Shown here: in pieces, positions 14,328 through 21,586 of the stretch
Layout: the number at the start of each line of letters is the position of its first letter
How positions within the stretch are numbered: position 1 is the stretch's first letter
NCBI GenBank assembly: GCA_036557185.1
Contig: DATBHZ010000150.1
Coordinates: forward strand, 1 to 25,656
Length of the DNA: 25,656 nt
From: DATBHZ01 sp036557185
GTDB taxonomy: Bacteria; Actinomycetota; Acidimicrobiia; IMCC26256; JAENVU01
Direction: 5' to 3'
The notes under the pieces: model-generated
The model's input: only the letters and a program-made list of their open reading frames with translations
Database searches by the model: none
Told to the model about the DNA's origin: nothing
Program-made: the position numbers and the translations under genes

Positions 14328-14615
14328 TCAGTGGCTGGCGAGTCGCCGCGAGCGAAGGATCCGCCGCCGCTCGCGCTCCGACGCACCACCCCAGACGCCG
14401 TGCTCGATCCGGTAGCGCAGCGCGTACTCCAGGCAGTCGACCTTGACGCTGCAGTTGGCGCAGACCATCCGCGCGTGCTCCACCCCGACTCCGTCGGAGG
14501 GGAAGAAGAACGACGCCTCGTGGTCGCGGCACAAGCCTTCGAGCATCCATGCATGCTCGGCGTCGTACTCGGGAAGCAGGTAGTCGTCGCTGCGATCGTC
14601 GATGCCATGAGCCAT
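14328..14615 (-). CDS. WhiB-family iron-sulfur transcription regulator (second copy)
   Basis: A 95-residue Wbl protein with cluster cysteines Cys29, Cys52, Cys55 and Cys61, at the same positions as in the 9602 copy, and the turn GVWGGASERERRRILRSRR. The N-terminus is acidic and aromatic. It lies on the opposite strand between the anti-sigma gene (47 bases from its stop) and htrA. ATG 14615 is preceded by GGAAGA about 12 bases upstream. A GGAAC-N17-CGTT motif lies upstream on its strand (14729-14704), suggesting control by the adjacent ECF sigma factor. Envelope stress would then feed into a redox-sensitive regulator; that link is inference. Confidence 0.92.
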   Translation of the reverse strand: MAHGIDDRSDDYLLPEYDAEHAWMLEGLCRDHEASFFFPSDGVGVEHARMVCANCSVKVDCLEYALRYRIEHGVWGGASERERRRILRSRRLASH

Positions 14616-14703
14616 GTGGGGTACCGATCTTCCGCCCGTCCGAAGCCGGGCTGTTCGGGAATCAGCCTGCTGAGAGATCAGCCGCCTGAAGTGTCACATG
14701 TTC

Positions 14704-14729
14704 AACGGACGAAGCGTCGCCTCGGTTCC
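14704..14729 (-). promoter_or_regulatory. Sigma-E-like promoter for the second whiB gene
   Basis: On the minus strand, GGAAC (14729-14725) and CGTT (14707-14704) are exactly 17 bases apart, matching the GGAAC/GTT class recognised by mycobacterial SigE/SigH. The start site would fall roughly 80 bases before the whiB ATG. Confidence 0.5.
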
Positions 14730-14780
14730 CCTATTTTGGCAAGCAGTTCGCGAGTTCTCAGGGACGGCTCAGGTTGTGGC

Positions 14781-14806
14781 GGAACCCTGGTCCTCCGCCA
14801 GACGTT
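14781..14806 (+). promoter_or_regulatory. Sigma-E-like promoter for htrA
   Basis: GGAAC (14781-14785) and CGTT (14803-14806) are 17 bases apart, the same architecture as the divergent whiB motif. The expected transcript start is about 50 bases before the htrA GTG, leaving room for the TTGGAGG ribosome-binding site. htrA/degP is a classical envelope-stress sigma target. Confidence 0.55.
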
Positions 14807-14862
14807 TCCAGCGCGGCCGCATCGCCGAGCAATCCCGCCCTCGATCTCCCTTGGAGGCACCC

Positions 14863-16299
14863 GTGACCGAGGAGCCCACGAACTCCGGTCCCACCGAGCC
14901 CACCGAGCCCACCGAGCCGGAGCCGGCTCCGTCCGGGCCAGAAGGCACAACGCCGAGCGCACCGGGTCCCGACACCACGATGCCGGGGACCTCCGTCCCG
15001 GACCCGACGGTGCCCGGCGGACCGGTGCCAGACCCGACCGCAGACGGTCCGATCCCCTGGTCGGCGCCGACTCCGGACGCTCTTCCGACCGCGCAGGTTC
15101 CGCCGGTCGCCGGGCCGGGCGCCGTCGCGCCCACCGCGACCGGAGCAGGGAGACGGCCGACTGCGTGGAAGCAGTTCCTCGCCGGATCGCTCGTCGGAGC
15201 GCTGGTGGGCGCCGGTGTCGCGGGGGGCATCTACGTCGCGACGAAGAACGACAGCAAGACCGTGACGCGCACGATCGTCGAGCCGGAGCGAACGCCGGCC
15301 GGCACCGCGAGCAACAGCACGATCGCGTCGAAGCCCAACGACATCCAGAGCATCCTCGCCAAGGTCGAGCCGGCGGTGGTCGCCATCCGAACGGGCAGCG
15401 CAGCCTCGGACCTCTTCGGCGGCGGGAGTAGCAGCGACAGTGGGGACAGCGGCGACCAGGGTGGCGCGGGCTCAGGCTTCGTGGTGTCACCGGACGGTGT
15501 CATCGTCACGAACAACCACGTGATCGAGGGCGCGAATGGAAAGATCGAAGTGGCGTTCACCGACGGCACGCTCAAGAAGGCGAAGGTCCTCGGGCATTCT
15601 TCGGATTACGACCTCGCGGTGCTCAAGGTGAACGCGACGAACCTGCCGACGGCGGCGCTCGGAAGCTCCGACTCGCTCCAGGTCGGTGACGACGTCGTGG
15701 CCATCGGGAACGCGCTCGCGCTCGAAGGCGGCCTGAGCGTCACGCAGGGAATCATCTCCGCCGAGGGCCGGACCGTCGACGAGCCGGACGGCGCGCGCCT
15801 GTTCGGGGCGTTGCAGACCGATGCCGCGATCAACCCGGGCAACTCGGGTGGACCGCTCGTGAACGCGAGTGGCCAGGTCGTGGGCATCAACACCGCACTG
15901 GCGGGCGGGAGCCAGAACGTCGGCTTCGCCATCGCCATCGACAGCGCCAAGGACGTGATCGCGGCGCTCGAGAAGGGCCAGCAGGTCAAGACGGCGCTCC
16001 TCGGAGTTCGCACCGAGATGAACTCGCCGGCGGTCGCGCAGCACCTGCACCTCAAGACGACCGAGGGCGTGGTGCTGGTGCACGACGACTCGGGTCCCGC
16101 CGTCGCGAAGGGGTCGGGAGCAGACAAGGCCGGCCTGCGCGAGAACGACGTCATCCTGTCGATCGACGGGCAGAAGATGTCGAGCCCGGATGACGTCGCC
16201 GGCCTTGTGCGGCGCCACGAGCCGGGCGAGACGGTGTCGGTGGCGATCAACCGCGGCGGCAAGGTGATGACCGTCAACGTCACGCTGGGCACGAAGTAG
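14863..16299 (+). CDS. htrA: HtrA/DegP-type membrane serine protease with PDZ domain
   Basis: A 478-residue protein. Residues 1-100 are a Pro/Thr/Glu-rich cytoplasmic tail with TEP repeats. One membrane helix follows (about 104-127), then an extracytoplasmic linker, a trypsin-like domain and a C-terminal PDZ domain (about 380-475: LLGVRTE...GVVLVHDDSGPAVAKGSGADKAGLRENDVILSIDGQ). The catalytic triad is His219 (TNNHVI), Asp250 (DYDLAVL) and Ser328 (GNSGGPL). It should degrade or refold damaged envelope proteins; in related systems HtrA can also affect anti-sigma stability. GTG 14863 is preceded by TTGGAGG 5 bases away, and the frame upstream is non-coding. It belongs with the sigma/anti-sigma pair encoded upstream. 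Confidence 0.94.
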   Translation: MTEEPTNSGPTEPTEPTEPEPAPSGPEGTTPSAPGPDTTMPGTSVPDPTVPGGPVPDPTADGPIPWSAPTPDALPTAQVPPVAGPGAVAPTATGAGRRPTAWKQFLAGSLVGALVGAGVAGGIYVATKNDSKTVTRTIVEPERTPAGTASNSTIASKPNDIQSILAKVEPAVVAIRTGSAASDLFGGGSSSDSGDSGDQGGAGSGFVVSPDGVIVTNNHVIEGANGKIEVAFTDGTLKKAKVLGHSSDYDLAVLKVNATNLPTAALGSSDSLQVGDDVVAIGNALALEGGLSVTQGIISAEGRTVDEPDGARLFGALQTDAAINPGNSGGPLVNASGQVVGINTALAGGSQNVGFAIAIDSAKDVIAALEKGQQVKTALLGVRTEMNSPAVAQHLHLKTTEGVVLVHDDSGPAVAKGSGADKAGLRENDVILSIDGQKMSSPDDVAGLVRRHEPGETVSVAINRGGKVMTVNVTLGTK

Positions 16300-16322
16300 G
16301 CGTTCCGCACGATCGTCCCTGT

Positions 16323-16355
16323 TCGGGCCGGTGGCGGTACTCTGAACCGGCCCGA
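16323..16355 (+). terminator. Intrinsic terminator after htrA, with a -10-like box in its loop
   Basis: TCGGGCCGGT and ACCGGCCCGA form a perfect 10-base stem with a 13-base loop, followed by CTCGTTTGTGTG. It begins 24 bases after the htrA stop. The loop contains TACTCT (16338-16343), which resembles an actinobacterial -10 box and could start the transcript of the next gene 37 bases downstream. Confidence 0.6.
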
Positions 16356-16379
16356 CTCGTTTGTGTGTGAGGTAGACGG

Positions 16380-16655
16380 ATGGCCCAAGAACCCGAAGAG
16401 CTCGAACAGCTGCCGCCTGTCGGGCACGTACGCGTCGTGTACCTCGGCCCTGTCGCGCCGCACTGGGAGGTCGAAGGCGTCTTCGGCGACCGCCAGCTGA
16501 TCGACGAGTTCCGCCAGCGTGCGGTTGCCCGGCTCCAGCTGCTGCCCCCCCACGATCCCCAGTTCCGGCGCAACCGCGAACGCGTCGCGCGAGACGCGGA
16601 GCGCGAGCGGCTGATCCTCGATTGGGACCTGGGTTACGAAGAGGCCGAGTCCTGA
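16380..16655 (+). CDS. Small hypothetical protein
   Basis: A 91-residue, charged, cysteine-free protein with no signal peptide or membrane segment. The first half is a likely beta-strand region (VGHVRVVYLGPVAPHWEVEGVFG); the second half is helical and Arg/Glu-rich (DRQLIDEFRQRAVARLQLL, then FRRNRERVARDAERERLILDWDL). I do not recognise a family. ATG 16380 has GAGG about 9 bases upstream. Codon usage is like its neighbours (G/C-rich third positions), which supports a real gene. It follows the htrA terminator, and its stop codon is the first triplet of the second copy of the 92-base repeat. Confidence 0.65.
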   Translation: MAQEPEELEQLPPVGHVRVVYLGPVAPHWEVEGVFGDRQLIDEFRQRAVARLQLLPPHDPQFRRNRERVARDAERERLILDWDLGYEEAES

Positions 16656-16744
16656 GCGACCGTCAGCGAGCCCGGTTTCCGGGCGAGCAGGGAGCGTGGC
16701 CCGAGCGGCCCGGCCCGCAGGGCCGAGAGCGGGAGAGCTGAGCG
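16653..16744 (+). repeat. 92-base structured interspersed repeat, copy 2
   Basis: It is the same length as 12717-12808 and matches it at 71 of 92 positions, including the 19-base core (16694-16712). Hairpin 1 is GCCCGG-TTT-CCGGGC (16670-16684). Hairpin 2 is CGGCCC-GCA-GGGCCG (16711-16725). The stems occupy the same positions as in copy 1 but with compensating base changes. This copy begins at the stop codon of the small hypothetical gene and ends 5 bases before the convergent phoU stop. It fills the whole gap between two converging genes. Confidence 0.8.
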
Positions 16745-16749
16745 TGTAG

Positions 16750-17457
16750 CTACTCGCGGTCATGGGTGCCGGGGTGCTTGCCCGTGACCATGAACTCCAC
16801 CCGCTCCGCGATCGTCACCGCGTGGTCTGCGATGCGCTCGTAGTGTCGAGCGACGAGGGCGATCTGGACGGCCTGGAGCACGCGTGCCTCGTCTCCTGCA
16901 TCGTCTCCGAACGTGAGGATGTGACGGAACAGGCTCTTCGTGAGCTCGTCCATCGTGTCGTCCATGTCGGAGAGCGGAGCTGCCCAGCTCGGGTCCGCGT
17001 CCGCGAACGCGTCGATCGCCAGGCGGGTCTGGTTCGACGCCTGCACGCCCATGCGATCGATGATCCCGCGCACCTTGGGGTCGAGCTGATGCGGATAGAT
17101 GCGCCGCGCGGTCTTGGCGACGTTCACCATGAGATCTGCGTCGCGCTCGAGCTCGTGATTGATGCGCATCATCGTCACCACTGCGCGGAGGTCGTACGCG
17201 ACCGGCGCCTGCGTCGCGAGGATGAGGAGCAGACGGTCGTCGATCTGGTGCTGGAGATCGTCGATGCGGTCGTCACCCTCGATCACGGCCTCGGCCATCG
17301 CGAGATCCCCGTCGAGGAGGGCTTGCGTCCCGGCCGCGATCGCCTCGGTGGTGAGCGCCGCGATGCGGATCACGTCGCCGCGCACCTCGCTGAGCTCCTC
17401 TTCGAGGGGCTTGCGACCCTCCTCTGCCGGAATGGTCACGGGCTCGTTCTCCTGCAC
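16750..17457 (-). CDS. phoU: Phosphate signalling regulator PhoU
   Basis: A 235-residue, all-helical PhoU with two tandem three-helix repeats. Metal-binding E/D-xxx-D type motifs are visible in both halves: DDRIDDLQHQID and NHELERDADLMVNVAK, then HYERIADHAVTIAERVEFMVTGKHPG. PhoU links the Pst transporter to the PhoR kinase and represses the Pho response when phosphate is ample. It is divergent from pstS rather than at the operon end. The frame begins at GTG 17457; GTG 17439 has a better Shine-Dalgarno (AGGAG 9 bases upstream) and may be the real start. Confidence 0.93.
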   Translation of the reverse strand: MQENEPVTIPAEEGRKPLEEELSEVRGDVIRIAALTTEAIAAGTQALLDGDLAMAEAVIEGDDRIDDLQHQIDDRLLLILATQAPVAYDLRAVVTMMRINHELERDADLMVNVAKTARRIYPHQLDPKVRGIIDRMGVQASNQTRLAIDAFADADPSWAAPLSDMDDTMDELTKSLFRHILTFGDDAGDEARVLQAVQIALVARHYERIADHAVTIAERVEFMVTGKHPGTHDRE

Positions 17458-17504
17458 GCTCCGAATTCTGACGGTCCGACGCCGTGACGTGCGCTGCTTC
17501 CGCG

Positions 17505-17526
17505 GTTCATTCGCCGTTCGTTCACC
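17505..17526 (+). promoter_or_regulatory. Candidate Pho box 1 (11-base direct repeat)
   Basis: Two adjacent 11-base units, GTTCATTCGCC and GTTCGTTCACC, resemble the GTTCAyy direct-repeat units bound by PhoP/PhoB in actinobacteria. The site lies in the 286-base gap between phoU and pstS, nearer phoU (48 bases from its start). No other structure was evident in that gap besides this and box 2. Confidence 0.45.
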
Positions 17527-17614
17527 TTATGGCAGTGCTCTCGTTGCCTTCCGCCCGCTCGGGTTGAGCGCCGGGGTCCGCGGGCCGTCGGTTCCGTTGG
17601 GGCGTTTGCAACAA

Positions 17615-17636
17615 GTCCATTCCCTGTTCACCTCGA
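17615..17636 (+). promoter_or_regulatory. Candidate Pho box 2 (11-base direct repeat)
   Basis: Two adjacent 11-base units, GTCCATTCCCT and GTTCACCTCGA, fit the actinobacterial Pho-box pattern. The box lies 107 bases before pstS. A possible -10 TAGTGT occurs at 17675-17680, rather far from the box, so promoter assignment is uncertain. Confidence 0.45.
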
Positions 17637-17743
17637 CGCCACATCGGGGCAACGGGCGCGCCAGACCGCATCCGTAGTGTCCGCGACGTGATGCACCGAC
17701 GTCAGCCTCGACGTCCAGCACCGAACCGGGAGGACCCCCAGAG

Positions 17744-18826
17744 ATGACCCGAATCGTGTCGCGCTCGCGACTGCTTGTCGCAGGCCTCGCCGTGTCCGGC
17801 CTGATCGTCGCCGGCTGCGGGGGCTCGAGCAGCAACAAGTCGAGCTCCAGCGACTCGTCGACCTCGAAGGCCCCGCAGCTGGCCGCTGCGACCCTCGCCG
17901 GCTCCGGCTCGACGTTCCAGCAGCCCTTCAACGAGCTTGCGATTCAGGAGTTCCAGAAGGGGCAACCGAAGGTGACAGTGACGTACGGAGGCGGCGGCTC
18001 CGGCAAGGGTCAGACGGACCTGAAGGGCAACCTGGTGCAGTGGGCCGGGTCCGACACGCCGATCAAGCCGGCCGACGCGGCCGGGTACAAGCCGGTCTTC
18101 TACTTCCCGACCGTCGCGGCACCGATCACCGTGTCGTACAACCTCTCGGGTGTCGGCAAGCTCCAGCTCTCGGCGGACACGCTGTCGAAGATCTTCCAGC
18201 GCCAGATCGTGAAGTGGGACGACCCGGCGATCAAGGCGGAGAACTCGGGCGTCTCTCTTCCGTCGACCGCAATCACGGTGGTGCACCGCTCCGATAGCTC
18301 CGGGACGACGGCCAACTTCTCCGACTTCCTGCAGAAGGCTGCACCGAGCACCTGGAAGCTCGGCTCCGACAAGACGATCGACTGGCCGGCAGGGACACAG
18401 TCCGGAAACGGCAATCCCGGCGTCGCGCAGGTCATCAAGAGCACGAACGGCGCCGTCGGCTATGTGGACTTCTCCGACGCGAAGCAGGCCGGGCTGAGCT
18501 TCGCATCGATCAAGAACTCCGCGGGCTCCTTCGTCGCACCTTCGCTCGACTCGGCTTCGGCAGCGTTGGCTTCGGCGACGGTGAACACCAACCTGACCTA
18601 TGACCCGATCAACGCTCCTGGTGCGGACGCCTACCCGATCACCTCACCGACGTACGTGATCGTGTACCAGTCACAGACGGGTGCCGTGGGCAACGCCCTC
18701 AAGGGATGGCTCGACTTCCTCCTCGGTCCGGGTCAGGACCTCGCGCAGCAGGTCGACTTCACGAAGCTCCCGCAGAGCATCCTCAGCAAGGCGCAGGCGC
18801 AGGTACAGCAGATCAAGGTTTCGTAG
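17744..18826 (+). CDS. pstS: Phosphate ABC transporter substrate-binding lipoprotein PstS
   Basis: A 360-residue periplasm-facing binding protein of the high-affinity phosphate transporter. The signal peptide ends in the lipobox IVAGC (Cys25 acylated), followed by a Ser/Lys-rich linker. Ligand-site motifs: AGSGSTFQQPF, YGGGGSGKGQTDL, WAGSDTPI and VVHRSDSSGTTANFSDFL. The ATG at 17744 has GGGAGGA upstream. It is the first gene of pstS-pstC-pstA-pstB-phoR-phoB and the expected target of the two Pho boxes. Its stop is 11 bases before pstC. Confidence 0.95.
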   Translation: MTRIVSRSRLLVAGLAVSGLIVAGCGGSSSNKSSSSDSSTSKAPQLAAATLAGSGSTFQQPFNELAIQEFQKGQPKVTVTYGGGGSGKGQTDLKGNLVQWAGSDTPIKPADAAGYKPVFYFPTVAAPITVSYNLSGVGKLQLSADTLSKIFQRQIVKWDDPAIKAENSGVSLPSTAITVVHRSDSSGTTANFSDFLQKAAPSTWKLGSDKTIDWPAGTQSGNGNPGVAQVIKSTNGAVGYVDFSDAKQAGLSFASIKNSAGSFVAPSLDSASAALASATVNTNLTYDPINAPGADAYPITSPTYVIVYQSQTGAVGNALKGWLDFLLGPGQDLAQQVDFTKLPQSILSKAQAQVQQIKVS

Positions 18827-18837
18827 CGCTCGTCGCG

Positions 18838-19839
18838 ATGGCAATCGACACCAGACCCGCCCCGGCTCCAGCGGCCCCGCCCCCGGCGCCGCTCGCCGGT
18901 GGGCCGAACCCACCCGGTCGGATCTCCGACCGGGTGTTGTTCGTCCTCGCCATCGTTGGCGGCGGTCTCGTGCTCGTCATCCTGGCGCTGATCGCCGTCT
19001 CGATGATCAGCAAGGGATGGCCCGCGGTGCGCTCGCAGGGTCTCGACTACTTCACCAGCGATGTCTGGGATCCGGCCCACGGTGTCTTCGGGACACTGGC
19101 CTTTACCTTCGGCACGGTCGTGATCTCGGCGATCGCCCTGCTCTTCGCGGTCCCGTTGAGCGTCGGCATCGCGCTCTTCATCACCGAGGTGGCGCCGCGC
19201 TCCCTGCGACGACACATCATCTACGTCGTCGACCTTCTGGCAGCGGTGCCGTCGGTGGTCTACGGCTTGTGGGGGATCGCGGTGCTCGCTCCCGCACTTC
19301 CGGGCTTCTACACGTACGTGCACGACATCGTTGCCCCGATCCCGGTTCTCGGTACCGTCCTCGACGGGGACCCGATCGTCGGCAAGTCGTTCATGACCGC
19401 CGCGCTGATCCTGGCGCTCATGGTCACACCGATCATCACCTCGATCACGCGCGAGACGTTCGCGACGGTCCCGCAGAGTCAGAAGGACGCGGCCTACGCG
19501 CTCGGCGCGACGCGGTGGGAGATGATCCGTGCGGCGGTGTTTCCGCACAGCCGCAGCGGGATGGTGTCGGCCGTCCTCCTTGGTTTGGGCCGCGCGATCG
19601 GCGAGACGATCGCCGTCGCGCTCGTGATCGGGTCGAACGCGCAGATCACGGCGAAGATGTTCAGCGGCGGCGACGCGCTCCCGTCGGTGATCGCGAACGA
19701 GTTCGGTGAGGCCACCGGTACGCAACGGTCCGCACTGATCGGCATGGGCGTGATGATCTTCTTCATCACGCTCACCATCGGGATCATCGCCCGGACAGTG
19801 CTGAATCGCAGCGCGCGCAGGGCGGAGGGGTCGCTGTGA
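18838..19839 (+). CDS. pstC: Phosphate ABC transporter permease PstC
   Basis: A 333-residue inner-membrane permease with about six membrane segments and an Ala/Pro-rich cytoplasmic N-terminus. The permease EAA-type loop that contacts PstB is visible as DAAYALGATRWEMIRAAVFPHSRSGMVSAVLLGLGRAIGET. ATG 18838 is chosen over upstream frame that overlaps pstS. Its Shine-Dalgarno is poor, so translation is probably coupled to pstS. Its stop overlaps the pstA start as GTGA. Confidence 0.94.
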   Translation: MAIDTRPAPAPAAPPPAPLAGGPNPPGRISDRVLFVLAIVGGGLVLVILALIAVSMISKGWPAVRSQGLDYFTSDVWDPAHGVFGTLAFTFGTVVISAIALLFAVPLSVGIALFITEVAPRSLRRHIIYVVDLLAAVPSVVYGLWGIAVLAPALPGFYTYVHDIVAPIPVLGTVLDGDPIVGKSFMTAALILALMVTPIITSITRETFATVPQSQKDAAYALGATRWEMIRAAVFPHSRSGMVSAVLLGLGRAIGETIAVALVIGSNAQITAKMFSGGDALPSVIANEFGEATGTQRSALIGMGVMIFFITLTIGIIARTVLNRSARRAEGSL

Positions 19840-20744
19840 CGACCGTCGCCACCGCGCCACCGGCTCGACGATCGATCACGTCGGGCTCCGGCAGCCCGCG
19901 TCGAAGGCTCACCAACGCCGCGGCCACCGCGGGCATGTTCCTCTCGCTCCTCATCGTGCTCGTCCCGCTCGTCCTGATCATCGGTTATGTCATCAAGAAG
20001 GGACTGCCGATCATGAGCTGGCAGTTCCTCACCGAGGACATCCCGCTCTTCTCCAGGGCGACCGGACCGGGCATGGGCCCCGCGATCGCCGGCACGCTGC
20101 TCATCACGGGCGCGGCCACGGTGATGGCGGTACCGGTCGGTGTGCTCGGCGGCATCTATCTCAGCGAGTACAGCCGCGGCAGCCTGTTCGGCCGCGTGAT
20201 CCGGTTCCTCGCCGAGACGATGACGGGTGTCCCGTCGATCGTCATGGGCTTGTTCGTGTTCACGATCTACACATTGCGCTTCCAGAAGGTGAACGCGTTC
20301 GGCGGTGCGCTCGCCCTCGGTTGCCTGATGCTCCCGGTCATCATCCGCACCACCGAGGAGATGCTCAAGCTCGTGCCCGGCGATCTCCGCGAGTCGTCCT
20401 ATGCCCTGGGTGGTCGTAAGGCTGCGACCATCGTGCGGGTCGTGCTCCCCGCGGCCGCCTCGGGGATTGTCAGCGGGGTGCTCCTCGCGGTCGCGCGAGC
20501 TGCCGGAGAGACCGCTCCGCTCCTGTTCACGATCGGGATCGTCAATCAGACCAACTGGCACCTGTTCTCGGGAGCGAACACCGCGCTCTCGGTCCAGATC
20601 TTCAGCAATGCTCAGAGCGTCTTCCCCGGGCCGCAGGAACGGGCTTGGGGCGCGGCACTCACGCTGATCGTTATCGTCTTCCTGTTCACGATCGCCGCAC
20701 GGCTCGTGTCGGCGTTCTTCACCCGGAGGCACGCTTCCCAATGA
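19836..20744 (+). CDS. pstA: Phosphate ABC transporter permease PstA
   Basis: A 302-residue second permease half, with six predicted membrane segments and the coupling loop ESSYALGGRKAATIVRVVLPAAASGIVSGVLLAVARAAGET. TGVPSIVMGLF, typical of PstA, is present. The GTG start overlaps the pstC stop by 4 bases (19836-19839), and the stop overlaps the pstB ATG by 4 bases (20741-20744), indicating translational coupling. Confidence 0.95.
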   Translation: MTTVATAPPARRSITSGSGSPRRRLTNAAATAGMFLSLLIVLVPLVLIIGYVIKKGLPIMSWQFLTEDIPLFSRATGPGMGPAIAGTLLITGAATVMAVPVGVLGGIYLSEYSRGSLFGRVIRFLAETMTGVPSIVMGLFVFTIYTLRFQKVNAFGGALALGCLMLPVIIRTTEEMLKLVPGDLRESSYALGGRKAATIVRVVLPAAASGIVSGVLLAVARAAGETAPLLFTIGIVNQTNWHLFSGANTALSVQIFSNAQSVFPGPQERAWGAALTLIVIVFLFTIAARLVSAFFTRRHASQ

Positions 20745-21586
20745 CGGCGATGGTCCCCACTAACGTTTCGCCGATGGGTGCGGCCGCGGAGCCACTTCCC
20801 GAGGAGGCCCGCGAGCTGGTCTTCCGGCTCCGCGAGGTGGGGGTGTCCTACGGCTCCCATCCGGCGGTGCACGACGTCAGCTTCGACATCGCTGCTCGCG
20901 AGATTACCGCGATCATCGGCCCGTCGGGCTGCGGGAAGAGCACGTTTCTCCGGTGTCTCAACCGGATGAACGACTTCATCCCGAGCGCGAAGATCACGGG
21001 CTCCCTGACGTTCCACGACGAGGACCTCTACGGAGACGGCGTGGACGCCGCCGAAGTGCGCCGGCGCGTCGGGATGGTGTTCCAGAAGCCGAACCCGTTC
21101 CCGAAGTCGATCTACGACAACGTCGCGTACGGACCGCGGATCAACGGGAACAAGAACGGGCTCGCCGACATCGTGGAAGGGGCGCTCACCCGCGCGGCAC
21201 TCTGGGACGAGGTGAAGGACAAGCTCAAGAAGAGCGCGCTCGCGCTCTCGGGCGGGCAGCAGCAGCGGCTCTGCATCGCGCGGGCGCTTGCCGTCGAGCC
21301 CGACGTGCTGCTCATGGACGAGCCGTGCTCGGCGCTCGATCCGATCGCGACATCGCGCATCGAGGATCTCATGGTCCAGCTCAAGGCGGAGTTCACCATC
21401 GTGATCGTGACGCACAACATGCAGCAAGCCGCGCGCGTGTCGGACATGACAGCGTTCTTCACCACCGATGTAGGCGACGACGGGTCGCGTGTCGGCTCAC
21501 TGGTCGAGTTCGACCACACCCAGACGATCTTCACGCACCCTTCCGACGCCCGCACCGAGGGATACATCACCGGTCGCTTCGGATGA
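20741..21586 (+). CDS. pstB: Phosphate ABC transporter ATP-binding protein PstB
   Basis: A 281-residue ABC ATPase energising PstCA. Walker A is GPSGCGKST (residues 60-68, Lys66), followed by FLRCLNRMND typical of PstB. The Q-loop is MVFQKPNPFP, the signature LSGGQQQR, Walker B VLLMDEP and the switch His VTHN. The N-terminus has about 25 extra residues before the ABC core. ATG 20741 overlaps the pstA stop; a second ATG three codons on (20750) is also possible. Its stop overlaps the phoR ATG as ATGA. Confidence 0.96.
   Translation: MTAMVPTNVSPMGAAAEPLPEEARELVFRLREVGVSYGSHPAVHDVSFDIAAREITAIIGPSGCGKSTFLRCLNRMNDFIPSAKITGSLTFHDEDLYGDGVDAAEVRRRVGMVFQKPNPFPKSIYDNVAYGPRINGNKNGLADIVEGALTRAALWDEVKDKLKKSALALSGGQQQRLCIARALAVEPDVLLMDEPCSALDPIATSRIEDLMVQLKAEFTIVIVTHNMQQAARVSDMTAFFTTDVGDDGSRVGSLVEFDHTQTIFTHPSDARTEGYITGRFG

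Noticed and set aside
14887..14922. Tandem 9-base repeats (ACCGAGCCC) in htrA as a CRISPR or regulatory array
   Set aside because: In frame and encodes the TEP repeats of the protein's disordered tail; no spacers.
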